64,000 nucleotides of DNA from Embleya scabrispora DSM 41855 (GTDB taxonomy: Bacteria > Actinomycetota > Actinomycetes > Streptomycetales > Streptomycetaceae), in contig NZ_KB889671.1 of assembly GCF_000372745.1 (NCBI RefSeq), forward strand, positions 57,234-121,233, given 5' to 3'. The notes under the pieces are model-generated. The model did no database searches, had not been told where the DNA came from, and saw only the letters and a program-made list of their open reading frames with translations. Position numbers and translations under genes: made by a program. Of this stretch, positions 33,790-42,168 are shown piece by piece (position 1 is the stretch's first letter; the number at the start of each line of letters is the position of its first letter).

Positions 33790-34340
33790 ACGGCAACCAC
33801 CGACACCTGCCACCCACCCGACGCCGCACCCCCGGATCAGGCTGTACGCCCCCACCGGGCGCGCGGCAGCCGCAGCCGTTGCGCCGCGCCCCTCCGGATC
33901 CGCCGGCGCCCCCGACCGCCAGGGCCACAGTCGATCCGGATCCGGACACCCCCGCCTACCACCGACGCTTCCCCGCCCAGCCGACACCGCCCGCCCGGAC
34001 CAGGCCGTACCGCCCCCACCGGGCGCGCGGCAGCCGCAGCCGTTGCGCCGCGCCCCTCGGATCAGCCGGTGCGCCCGCCCTGCCGCAGCCGATCCGGACC
34101 CCACATCCCCCGCCTACGGCCGACGCCTCCTCGCCCAGCCGACACCGCCCGCCCGGACCAGGCCGTACAGCCCCCACCAGGCGCGCCGCAGCCGCAGCCG
34201 CTTCACCGCGCCCCGCGATCCGCCGGCGCCCCCGCCCGCCGGCTCGCAGCCGATCCGGACCCGCCACCCCCCGCCCACCACCGACGCTTCCTCGCCCACC
34301 CCCGGGGTCAGGTCGTGCGCGCCCACCCGCTGCGCAGCAG
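33790..34340. repeat. array of three ~160-bp tandem repeats
   Basis: Three closely similar units begin at 33833, 33996 and 34154. Each opens with a form of CGGACCAGGCCGTACCGCCC, followed by GGGCGCGCGGCAGCCGCAGC, and closes with CGCCCAGCCGACACCGCCCG. A degenerate partial unit precedes the first. The fourth begins at about 34302 and overlaps the last codons of the kinase gene. Units 1 and 2 share an uninterrupted block of more than 40 bp. The array fills the 642-bp gap between the kinase stop and the MFS start. No gene or RNA is evident in it. Confidence 0.8.
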
Positions 34341-35336
34341 TTGCTCCGCCTGGCCCGTCGGGTCCTCCGGTGCCCGGCCGTCGGCGCGGAGTCGGTCCAG
34401 GCCCAGCAGTGCCGCGCCGACCACCGGCGGATCCACCGCCACCCGAAGGACCGCCCGCGGCGCGGAGCGCAGGATCAGTCGGGAGACCGCCGCCATCAAC
34501 AGCGGGGGCTGGGCCGCCAGGACCCCGCCGCCCAGCACGACGTCGGCCTCCTCCGCCAGCAGATCGAGCCGACCCAGCGCGGTCACCGCCATCACCGCTA
34601 TCTCCCCGGCCTGCCGCTCCACCACCTCGCCCGCCACCGGATCCCCGGCATCGGCGATCCGGAACAGCAGCGGGACCAGTTCGTGCAGCCGCTCGGACGG
34701 CAGCTCGCCCAGATGCACCGCCTCGGCCACGGCGGTCGCCGACTCCAGGCCGAAGTGACCGGCCGTCGCGTCGGCCAACGCGGTCGCCGGACCCCGACCG
34801 TCCTCGGCGCGCACCGACGACCACATCACCTCCTCCATCAGGCCGAGCCCGCCGCCCCAGTCGCCGGTCATCCGGCCCAGCGCCGGGAAGCGCGCGGTCC
34901 GGCCGTCCGGCAGCAGGCCCACGCAGTTGATCCCGGCCCCGCACACCACCGCGACGCCGCGCGGCGCGCCGGTACCCGAACGCAGCACCGCGAACGTGTC
35001 GTTGCCGACGGTGACCGTACGGGCCCAGCCCCGATCCTCGAACTCCTTGCGCAGTTGCAACTCCTCGACCGGCAGGTCGATGTTGGCCAGGTACGCCGCG
35101 ACGTGCTCCACCGGTCCGGCCCCCGCGGCCGACCGCAGCACCTCCTCCACCAGCGAGGCGATCCGCTCGACCGCCGCGTCCTGGCCGAGTTGGTACGGCG
35201 CGTAGCCCGCGCCCCGGCCGCGCCCCCACACCCGACCGTTCGCGTCGACGACCGCGACGTCGGTCTTGGAGTTGCCCGCGTCGATCGCGAGCACGGCCGG
35301 GGCCGATTCGGAGGAATCGGCCCCGCCCTCCGTCAC
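34308..35336 (-). CDS. N-acetylglucosamine-kinase-like BadF/BadG/BcrA/BcrD ATPase
   Basis: A 342-residue sugar-kinase-fold ATPase. AIDAGNSKTDVAVVD is phosphate-binding loop 1; AVVCGAGINCVG and MTGDWGGGLGLMEE are typical of the GlcNAc kinase branch. It would phosphorylate an amino sugar or related sugar on O6 using ATP. It starts at GTG 35336, overlapping the GH4 stop (GTGA), and is the last gene of the leftward carbohydrate operon. With an ABC importer and no PTS, this kinase is the obvious source of the sugar phosphate that the GH4 enzyme would need. Confidence 0.88.
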   Translation of the reverse strand: MTEGGADSSESAPAVLAIDAGNSKTDVAVVDANGRVWGRGRGAGYAPYQLGQDAAVERIASLVEEVLRSAAGAGPVEHVAAYLANIDLPVEELQLRKEFEDRGWARTVTVGNDTFAVLRSGTGAPRGVAVVCGAGINCVGLLPDGRTARFPALGRMTGDWGGGLGLMEEVMWSSVRAEDGRGPATALADATAGHFGLESATAVAEAVHLGELPSERLHELVPLLFRIADAGDPVAGEVVERQAGEIAVMAVTALGRLDLLAEEADVVLGGGVLAAQPPLLMAAVSRLILRSAPRAVLRVAVDPPVVGAALLGLDRLRADGRAPEDPTGQAEQLLRSGWARTT

Positions 35337-36637
35337 CGGGCCCACGGCAGGTGCTCCTTGCCCGCCGCAAGCAGCCGATCGGTGAGTGCCTCGGCGATGT
35401 CGTACTGCCCGACCAGCGGATGCGCGAGCAAGGCGGTGACCACCCGATCGCGCCCGCCGCGCAGCGCGGCGTCCAGCGCGAGTTCCTCGTACGCCGCCAC
35501 ATGCGCGATCAACCCGGAGTGCAACGGCCCCAGCGGTGCCACCGGCAGCGGCGTCGCGCCGTTCGCGTCGATCCGCGACGGCACCTCGATCACCGCGTCG
35601 TCCGGCAGGAACGGCAGCGTGCCGTTGTTGCGCACGTCCGCGACCTGGATGCGATCGGCCCCGTCGAAACCGGACCCGGACCCGGAACCCGTGCCCAGCA
35701 GCGCGGCCACCAGTGCCACCGCCGCCTCCGAGTAGTAGGCCCCGCCCCGGCGTTCCAACAGCTCCGGCTTGGTGTCCAGGGTCGGATCCGCGTACAGCTC
35801 CAGCAGTTCGCGCTCGATCGCGGCCACCTGCTGGGCCCGGGACGTGGTGTGCCGCTGAGCGGAGACCACCGCGTCGTGCGCGTAGAAGTAGCGCAGGTAG
35901 TAGGACGGCACGGTGCCTTGCGCGCGCAGCAGTTCCACCGGCAGTTCGATGTCCTCGGCGATCGCCGGACCGTGCTCGGCCAGCAGCGTCGGGAGCAGGT
36001 CCGGACCCGGCTCGCCGTGCTCGTCCAGCACGCGCAGCCCGCGTTCCCAGGTCAGGTGGTTGAGCCCGACGTGGTCGAGCCGCAGCCGGTTGGGCGCCAC
36101 GTCGAGCATCGCGGCGAAGCGACGCTGGAAGCCGATCGCCACGTTGCACAGCCCCACCGCGCGGTGGCCGGCGTCCAGCAGCGCGCGGGTGACGATGCCC
36201 ACCGGATTGGTGAAGTCCACGATCCACGCGTTCGGCGCGGCCCGGCGCACCCGTTCGGCCGCGTCCAGCACCACCGGCACGGTACGCAGCGCCTTGGCCA
36301 GCCCACCCGCGCCGGTGGTCTCCTGCCCCACGCAGCCGCAGTCCAGCGGCCACTCCTCGTCCTGCGCGCGGGCCTCCTGACCGCCCACCCGGAGCTGGAA
36401 GAGCACCGCGTCGGCGTCCTCGACCCCCGCGTCCAGGTCGTCGGTCAGCACCACCCGGGCCGGATGTCCGTACCGGGCCAGGATGCGGCGCACCACCGCG
36501 CCGACCGGCTCCAGCCGTTCGATCACCGGGTCGACGAGCACGAGTTCGTCGACCGGCAAGGTTTCGCGCAAGCGGCCGAGGCCGTCCGCGAGTTCGGGCG
36601 TGTAGGTGGACCCACCGCCCACCACCGCGAGCTTCAA
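35333..36637 (-). CDS. family GH4 6-phospho-beta-glucosidase
   Basis: A 434-residue NAD+- and metal-dependent glycosidase. The NAD-binding start is LAVVGGGSTYTPELADGL. VDFTNPVGIVT, GLCNVAIGF (metal-ligand Cys with Asn) and LDHVGLNHLTW (metal-ligand His) match the GH4 oxidation-elimination mechanism. The start is TTG 36637 with GGGAG upstream. It overlaps the preceding permease stop as TTGA, and no ATG or GTG would give the complete Rossmann motif. A Gly/Ser repeat (GTGSGSGSGF) occurs near residue 310. Family members act on 6-phospho-beta-glucosides; the true substrate is uncertain. Confidence 0.92.
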   Translation of the reverse strand: MKLAVVGGGSTYTPELADGLGRLRETLPVDELVLVDPVIERLEPVGAVVRRILARYGHPARVVLTDDLDAGVEDADAVLFQLRVGGQEARAQDEEWPLDCGCVGQETTGAGGLAKALRTVPVVLDAAERVRRAAPNAWIVDFTNPVGIVTRALLDAGHRAVGLCNVAIGFQRRFAAMLDVAPNRLRLDHVGLNHLTWERGLRVLDEHGEPGPDLLPTLLAEHGPAIAEDIELPVELLRAQGTVPSYYLRYFYAHDAVVSAQRHTTSRAQQVAAIERELLELYADPTLDTKPELLERRGGAYYSEAAVALVAALLGTGSGSGSGFDGADRIQVADVRNNGTLPFLPDDAVIEVPSRIDANGATPLPVAPLGPLHSGLIAHVAAYEELALDAALRGGRDRVVTALLAHPLVGQYDIAEALTDRLLAAGKEHLPWAR

Positions 36638-37539
36638 CCCTTTACTCCCGTCAAAGTCACGCCCTCGATGAACGCCTTCTGGGCGAAGAAGAACACGAGG
36701 ATCACCGGCGCCATCACAAGGAGCGTGGCGGCCATCATGAGATTCCAATTGACCTGGTGTGCGCCCTTGAACGATTCCAGGCCGTAGGACAGGGTCCACG
36801 CGCCCGGATTCTCGGACGCGTACACCTGTGGACCGAAGTAGTCGTTCCAGCAGTAGAAGAACTGGAACAGTGCGACCGCTGCGATCGCCGGCCGGATCAT
36901 CGGCACCACGATCGAGATCAGGATGCGCAGTTCGCCGCACCCGTCCACCCGGGCCGCGTCCAGGTATTCGGACGGGATGGTGAGCAGGAACTGGCGGAGC
37001 AGGAAGATGGTGAACGCGTCGCCGAAGGCCATCGGGATGATCAGCGGCCAGAGCGTCCCGCTCAGGTGCATCTGCTTGGCCCAGAAGATGTACATCGGGA
37101 TGATGATCACCTGCGGCGGCAACATCATCGAGGAGATCACCAGCATCAGCGCCACGCCGCGGAAGCGGAACCGGAACTTGGCCAGCGCGTAGGCCACCGG
37201 CAGGCTGGAGACCACGGTGAACAGGGTGCCGAGCCCGGCGTACATCAGCGTGTTGCGCCACCAGGTCCCGAAGCCCGGGGTCTTCATCACCTTGGTGTAG
37301 TTGCCCCACTCCCACGAGGTGGGCCACAGGTCGCTGGTCAGCGCCTGCTTGTTGCTCATCACCGAGGTCAGGAACAGGAATACGAACGGCAGGATGAAGA
37401 ACAGTACGGCGGTGACGGCGAGCGTGTGCACGCCGATCCAGGTCAGTACGCGCTTGCGCCGTCGCGGGCGCGGCGGCGTCCGGGCGGGCGCGAGCGGCGG
37501 CGCGATGCCGGCGGCCTCGGCCGTGACGGTCTGGGCCAT
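36634..37539 (-). CDS. carbohydrate ABC importer permease (MalG/CUT1-type)
   Basis: A 301-residue permease with six predicted helices after a Pro/Arg-rich cytoplasmic start. LPVAYALAKFRFRF and the EAA loop EYLDAARVDGCGELRILI mark the CUT1 second-permease class. LFQFFYCWNDYFGP is a typical membrane segment. Together with the permease at 37641-38606 it forms the channel for the binding protein at 38611. No ATPase is in the operon, so a shared MsiK-type ATPase encoded elsewhere presumably drives it, as is usual in streptomycetes. Confidence 0.93.
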   Translation of the reverse strand: MAQTVTAEAAGIAPPLAPARTPPRPRRRKRVLTWIGVHTLAVTAVLFFILPFVFLFLTSVMSNKQALTSDLWPTSWEWGNYTKVMKTPGFGTWWRNTLMYAGLGTLFTVVSSLPVAYALAKFRFRFRGVALMLVISSMMLPPQVIIIPMYIFWAKQMHLSGTLWPLIIPMAFGDAFTIFLLRQFLLTIPSEYLDAARVDGCGELRILISIVVPMIRPAIAAVALFQFFYCWNDYFGPQVYASENPGAWTLSYGLESFKGAHQVNWNLMMAATLLVMAPVILVFFFAQKAFIEGVTLTGVKG

Positions 37540-37640
37540 GGATCCGATCCCTTCTGGGCACGGTGGATCGTCGAACTGGGGCTACCGGCAGGGGCCTTCC
37601 GTGACCGGTAGAGGATGCGGGCCGCCTTCGACCCGGGTGC

Positions 37641-38606
37641 TCAGTCGTCGTCGAGCAGGCCCGAGCGGCGACGCAGCAGCAGGAAGGTGAACGCCATCGC
37701 GATCACGAACAGGAGCAGCGAGATCACGCACGCCGCGCCCGTGTTGAAGGTGGAGAACCCTTCCTCGTAGACCAGTTGCGGCAGGGTCAGCGTGGTGCCC
37801 TGCGGGTAGCCCGGTTCGAACGACTGGCCGGAGTTGCCGATGATGCCGCTCGCGACCTTTCCGGCCACCATCGCCTGGGTGTAGTACTGCATGGTCTGGA
37901 TCACGCCGGTGACCACGGCGAACAGCACCACCGGGGTGATCGCCGGCCAGGTCACGTAGCGAAAGCGCTGCCACGGCCCGACGCCGTCCAACTCGGCCGC
38001 CTCGTACTGCTCGCGCGGCACGTCGAGCAGCGACGCGGTGAAGATCACCAGCAGATCGCCGATGCCCCACAGGGCGAGCAGGGTCAGGGCCGGCTTGGAC
38101 CAGTCCGGATCGTTGAACCAACCCGGTTGCGGCATACCGACGTTGCCGAGCAGGTGGTTGACCGGCCCGGTGCCCGGGTTGAGCAGGAACGCGAAGCCGA
38201 TCGTGGCGGCCACCGGCGGGGCCAGGTAGGGCAGGTAGGACAGCGTGCGGAAGAGCCCGCCGCCGCGCTTGAGCCGGATCGCCAGCATGCCCAGGCCCAG
38301 GCCGAAGATCACCCGCAAGGTGACCATCACCACGACCAGCCACAGCGTGTTGCGCAACGCCTGCCACAGCGGCGGGTAGTCGTTGAGCACGTAGTTCCAG
38401 TTGCGCATGCCCACCCAGACGGGCGGGTTGATCAGGTCGTAGCGGGTGAACGAGTAGTACACGGTCGCGCCGAGCGGATACGCGAAGAAGACCGAGAAGC
38501 CGATCAGCCACGGGGACAGGAACGCGAGCGTGCGCAGGTTCCGCCGGCGGCGCTGCCTGCGCAGCGCCGCCGGGACCTTCGCCGCCGCGGGGGCGGTCGT
38601 GGTCAT
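37641..38606 (-). CDS. carbohydrate ABC importer permease (MalF/CUT1-type)
   Basis: A 321-residue permease. LAFLSPWLIGFSVFFAYP is the characteristic first helix, and the EAA loop is EQYEAAELDGVGPWQRFRYV. It lies 4 bp downstream of the binding-protein gene and 101 bp before the second permease gene. Predicted to sit in the cytoplasmic membrane and pair with the MalG-type protein. Confidence 0.93.
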   Translation of the reverse strand: MTTTAPAAAKVPAALRRQRRRRNLRTLAFLSPWLIGFSVFFAYPLGATVYYSFTRYDLINPPVWVGMRNWNYVLNDYPPLWQALRNTLWLVVVMVTLRVIFGLGLGMLAIRLKRGGGLFRTLSYLPYLAPPVAATIGFAFLLNPGTGPVNHLLGNVGMPQPGWFNDPDWSKPALTLLALWGIGDLLVIFTASLLDVPREQYEAAELDGVGPWQRFRYVTWPAITPVVLFAVVTGVIQTMQYYTQAMVAGKVASGIIGNSGQSFEPGYPQGTTLTLPQLVYEEGFSTFNTGAACVISLLLFVIAMAFTFLLLRRRSGLLDDD

Positions 38607-38610
38607 CGGA

Positions 38611-39960
38611 TCACTTGACCTGGGCCACGTCGGTGTCGATCTGCTTGTCCAGATCGGCCAGACTCTTGGTCAGATCGCCGCCTTGACCGGCCTCCCACTT
38701 GTAGGCGTACTCGGAGAGGGTGACCTGGTACTTGCCGCCGTTGGGGCTGGCGGGCGTGGTGTTGCTGGCGGGGTGCTTGAAGGCGTCGATGAACGGCTTG
38801 AAGTGCTCGTCGTTCGCCAGCGGCGACGCGGCCAGCGCGGCGTTGGTGCTGGGCACGTTGTGGATCGCCTGCGAGAACGCGACCATCGCCTCGGTGTCGG
38901 TGGTGACGAACTTGACGAACTCCCACGCGGCGGCCTGGTGGTGGCTGGACTTGGCGATGCCGACGGTGGTGCCGGTGAGGTAGCTGCGGCCGTACTTGTC
39001 CAGCTGGTCGTCCGGGACCGGGAACGGCGCGGTGCCGTAGTTCAGGTTCGGCGCGTCCTGGGCGAGCATCGCGGTACGCCACTCGCCGTCCATGGTCATC
39101 GCGAGCTTGCCGCTCATGAACGGGTTCTCGGCGGAGAACTCCTCACCGAACGTGGTGCGGAACTTCTCCAGCTTGTCGAACCCGCCCTGGCTCTCCACGA
39201 ATTGCTTCTGCCAGTTGAAGAACTGCGGGACGACCGGGTCCTTGGACAGGTTCGACTTGCCGTCGGGCGTCTGGTAGGTCGGACCGAACTGGGCCAGCGT
39301 GTGCGCGGCGGAGAACTCGTAGGCGTGGAAGGTCGGCAGGAAGCCGGCGACCTTGAACGTGCCGTCGCCGTTGAGCTGGTTGAGCTTCTTGGCGGTCTCG
39401 GTCAGTTCGGTGAACGTCTTGGGCGGAGCGGTGATGCCCGCGGCGGCGAACATGTCCTTGTTGTAGTACAGCCCGTAGGAGTCGGCCAGCAGCGGCAGTG
39501 CGCAGCGCTTGCCCTGGAACTGGGTGTAGTCCAGGACCGGCTTGGGGAAGGTCGCCGCGGGGTCGATGTTGGACTTGGCCAGCCACGGCGCCAGGTCGGT
39601 CCACGAGCCCGACGTACAGAACTGGCCGACGTTGTCGGTGGTGAACGAGGAGACCACGTCCGGGCCCTTGCCGGAGCGGATGCCCTGGGTGATCTTGTCG
39701 TCGGTGACGTTGGAGACGACCTTGACCTTGATGTTCGGGTGCTTCGCGTTGAACTTGGCGACCAGGTCGTCGACCGCCTTGACCTCGCTCTCGGCGCTCC
39801 AACCGTGCCAGAAGGTGATGGTGACCTTCTTGTCGGGCGCCTCGTCCGCACCGGTTCCCGAGCCGCCGTCGTCGCCTGCGCACGCGGAGGCCAGCATGGC
39901 GAGCGTGGCGGCGCACGCGAGGGTCGTGATGGAACGACGGAGCCGTGGGAGTCTGTGCAC
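38611..39960 (-). CDS. carbohydrate ABC importer substrate-binding lipoprotein
   Basis: A 449-residue extracytoplasmic binding protein of the family-1 sugar class. The start is GTG 39960, fixed by GGAGGAGGA just upstream. The signal peptide (ITTLACAATLAMLASAC) ends in a lipobox with acylated Cys. VTITFWHGWSAESEVKAVDD and MTMDGEWRTAML are common blocks of sugar-binding lipoproteins. It follows the ROK regulator gene after 181 bp in the same direction. The likely cargo is a beta-glucoside or amino-sugar disaccharide, judged from the downstream GH4 and kinase genes only. Confidence 0.93.
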   Translation of the reverse strand: MHRLPRLRRSITTLACAATLAMLASACAGDDGGSGTGADEAPDKKVTITFWHGWSAESEVKAVDDLVAKFNAKHPNIKVKVVSNVTDDKITQGIRSGKGPDVVSSFTTDNVGQFCTSGSWTDLAPWLAKSNIDPAATFPKPVLDYTQFQGKRCALPLLADSYGLYYNKDMFAAAGITAPPKTFTELTETAKKLNQLNGDGTFKVAGFLPTFHAYEFSAAHTLAQFGPTYQTPDGKSNLSKDPVVPQFFNWQKQFVESQGGFDKLEKFRTTFGEEFSAENPFMSGKLAMTMDGEWRTAMLAQDAPNLNYGTAPFPVPDDQLDKYGRSYLTGTTVGIAKSSHHQAAAWEFVKFVTTDTEAMVAFSQAIHNVPSTNAALAASPLANDEHFKPFIDAFKHPASNTTPASPNGGKYQVTLSEYAYKWEAGQGGDLTKSLADLDKQIDTDVAQVK

Positions 39961-40141
39961 TGGGTCCTCCTCCGGAGATGGCGACGGCGCGGCCGGGACG
40001 AGCGGCGCCGGGGGCCTTGCGGTGGTGCGGGTCGAGCGACAGAGCGCGCGGCCGGGTACGGGCACGGCGCAGCGAGAGCGCGGTGCCCGGTCGCGAGCGA
40101 GGGTGTTCTTCGTATGTGGTGCCGGGTCGGGCGAGGATGCG

Positions 40142-41353
40142 TCAGGTCGTGGTGAAGACGACGTCGCGGGCGATGTCGAGCGCCGCGTGCACGGCGCCGG
40201 TGAGAACGGGATTGGCCGGTACGTCGCCGAGCACGACGCGCGGGCGCGCGATCGCGAGGCGGTGCAACTCGTCGACCACGCGCGAGCGCAGCGCCTCGCC
40301 GCCGGCCATCGGGATGGCCCCCGACAACACGACGAGCCCCGGATCGAGCACGGAGACGATCACCGCGAGGCCCACCGCCAGCCGGTTGGCCAGCTCGTCG
40401 AGGAAGGCTCCGCCGCGCGAATCGGTCGCGCGCACCGCTCGGGCGACCGCCTGCGGAGCGGTACGACTGCCCACCCCGTAGGCGCGGGCCAGGGACAACA
40501 CGGCGGGCGCGCCCGCCAGTTGCTGGAAGCCGCCGGTGTTGCGGCGGCTGACGTCGTGCGGCAGCGGGGCGCCGGGCATCGGCATGTAGCCGACCTCGCC
40601 CGCGCCACCGGTGGAACCTCGGTGCAGTCGGCCGCCGAGCACGATCGCACAGCCGATGCCCTCGTCCACCCACAACAGGACGAAGTCGCCGCCGTCGCGG
40701 GCCGATCCGTCCCGTTGCTCGGCGAGCGCGGCCAGGTTGACGTCGTTCTCCACGTCCACGGTCAGGCCGAGTTCCTCGCGGATGAGGTCCAGCACACCGG
40801 GGGAGTGCCAGCCCGCGAGGTGGCGGCCGTAGCGGAACTGTTCGGTGGTCGGGTCGAACGCCCCCGGAATGCCGATCACCACGTGCGCGAGGTCGGCGAG
40901 GTCGAGCCCGGCGGGCTTGGCCGCGGCGCGCACCGCGTCTCGGATCCGCCCCGGCGTATCGGCCGCTTCCCGGCGCGGGGTGGGCAGTTCGTGCTCGCCC
41001 ACCACCCGTCCGGTCAGATCGGCGATGGCCACCCGGACCCGGGCGGGCGTGACGTCCAGGCCCGCGACGTGTCCCGCCGCGGGGTTGATCTCGTACAGCT
41101 GGGCGCCGGGCCCTCGGCCGCCCTCGGTGGTACCGACTCCGACGACCAGGCCGGCCGCCTCCAGGCGGGAGAGCAGCTGTGAGGCGGTCGGCTTCGACAA
41201 ACCCGTCATCGAGCCGATCTGGCCCCGGGACAGCCGCCCGTGCCGCAACAGGAGTTCGAGCGCGGCCCGGTCGTTGATGGCCCGCAAAAGGCTCGGCCGC
41301 CCGGCCTGCTCCCGCCCGGACGCTCCCGCGCCGCGCTCGGTGCTTCCGGCCAT
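40142..41353 (-). CDS. ROK-family transcriptional regulator
   Basis: A 403-residue repressor-type protein. An N-terminal winged helix (ELLLRHGRLSRGQIG, then LSKPTASQLLSRLEAAG) is joined to a ROK sugar-kinase-like domain with VIGIPGAFDP, VENDVNLAALAE and GGAGEVGYMP. The usual CxCGxxGC zinc motif is absent. It heads the leftward sugar operon. A perfect 7-3-7 palindrome lies 25 bp upstream of its start, so it probably represses itself and the whole operon until a sugar is bound. Confidence 0.92.
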   Translation of the reverse strand: MAGSTERGAGASGREQAGRPSLLRAINDRAALELLLRHGRLSRGQIGSMTGLSKPTASQLLSRLEAAGLVVGVGTTEGGRGPGAQLYEINPAAGHVAGLDVTPARVRVAIADLTGRVVGEHELPTPRREAADTPGRIRDAVRAAAKPAGLDLADLAHVVIGIPGAFDPTTEQFRYGRHLAGWHSPGVLDLIREELGLTVDVENDVNLAALAEQRDGSARDGGDFVLLWVDEGIGCAIVLGGRLHRGSTGGAGEVGYMPMPGAPLPHDVSRRNTGGFQQLAGAPAVLSLARAYGVGSRTAPQAVARAVRATDSRGGAFLDELANRLAVGLAVIVSVLDPGLVVLSGAIPMAGGEALRSRVVDELHRLAIARPRVVLGDVPANPVLTGAVHAALDIARDVVFTTT

Positions 41354-41377
41354 GAGCGGTTCTCCCCTTCGCCACTG

Positions 41378-41394
41378 TTAGGAAACCTTCCTAA
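41378..41394. promoter_or_regulatory. ROK operator TTAGGAA-acc-TTCCTAA
   Basis: A perfect 7-3-7 palindrome in an AT-rich patch 25 bp upstream of the ROK gene, followed by another AGGAAATTA half-like element near 41405. Similar AGGAAA/TTTCCT dyads are known for actinobacterial ROK regulators such as CsnR. No second copy was seen before the binding-protein gene, so this appears to be the only control point of the operon. Confidence 0.75.
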
Positions 41395-41488
41395 GAGTTG
41401 TAGAGGAAATTAGGCCCGCCATCTCGGCACTGTCAAGGGTGTCCGCCAAGGTCGTTTCCCTTGCCTGCCAGGGGAATCGGCCCCGACG

Positions 41489-42001
41489 TCAGCCGGCACG
41501 CGGATGCGTGGCACGTACGGCGGCTCGGCATACGGCGCAGAGCCCGGCCGCGAGCACCGCACCGGAGGCGTTCAGGAGCACGTCGTCCACCGAGGACACC
41601 CGCCCGATCGCGAGCAACCACTGGGCGATCTCGATCGCGGCGGACGCCGACGCGGCCAGGCCGGCGATTCGCCGCGCGCCGGACCGACCGGCGAAGCGCG
41701 GCGCGTGGAAGGGCAGCAGGAAGCCGAGCGCCGCGAACACCGCGAGATTGCCGCCCACCTGGATCACCGCGGTCACCGGGTCACCACGCAGCACGGCCGC
41801 GAGATCGCGCAGGGGCAACAGGCTGAGCGCGTGGCCGGAGCCGACCGGGGTGAGCACCATCCACACCCACGGGAGGGTGCCGAGCACCATCCCGGCGACG
41901 ACCGCGACGCGCGGCCGGCGCAGTGCGAGCAGCAGCACCAGCGGCGCGGCGATCGCGCACGCGAGCAGCACCGCGCCCCACCGGGACCACACCCCACCCA
42001 T
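41489..42001 (-). CDS. VanZ-family membrane protein
   Basis: A 170-residue integral membrane protein with four predicted helices (WGAVLLACAIAAPLVLLLAL is the first). GGNLAVFAALGFLLPF and SVDDVLLNASGAVLAAGL are the two most conserved VanZ-like segments. In other bacteria VanZ confers low-level teicoplanin resistance; most actinobacterial homologues have no known role. ATG 42001 is preferred because the additional upstream in-frame codons (to ATG 42058) use codons atypical of this genome. Confidence 0.82.
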   Translation of the reverse strand: MGGVWSRWGAVLLACAIAAPLVLLLALRRPRVAVVAGMVLGTLPWVWMVLTPVGSGHALSLLPLRDLAAVLRGDPVTAVIQVGGNLAVFAALGFLLPFHAPRFAGRSGARRIAGLAASASAAIEIAQWLLAIGRVSSVDDVLLNASGAVLAAGLCAVCRAAVRATHPRAG

Positions 42002-42168
42002 TCGGCGGACTGTACCGGCCGAAGGCGGGGCGCGGGCGCCATCCGGGCGCATGGGCATGGTTACGGCGGTGATCTCGGGCAACCCTCCAAGTCCGGCGAG
42101 TTCTTTGGACCACGGCACCACGCACCGCGCCGGATCGGGCCGAGGTGCACGAAGCGCAGGAGGCGGCG

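Noticed and set aside
33666..34307. Small proteins encoded in the tandem repeat region
   Set aside because: Open frames there are repeat-derived, Gly/Arg/Ala-rich, lack ribosome sites and differ between units. No coding signal was seen.
35333..36353. GH4 gene starting at an internal ATG or GTG
   Set aside because: Any later start would remove the NAD-binding GGGSTYTPEL segment. TTG 36637 with an upstream GGGAG and TTGA overlap fits better.
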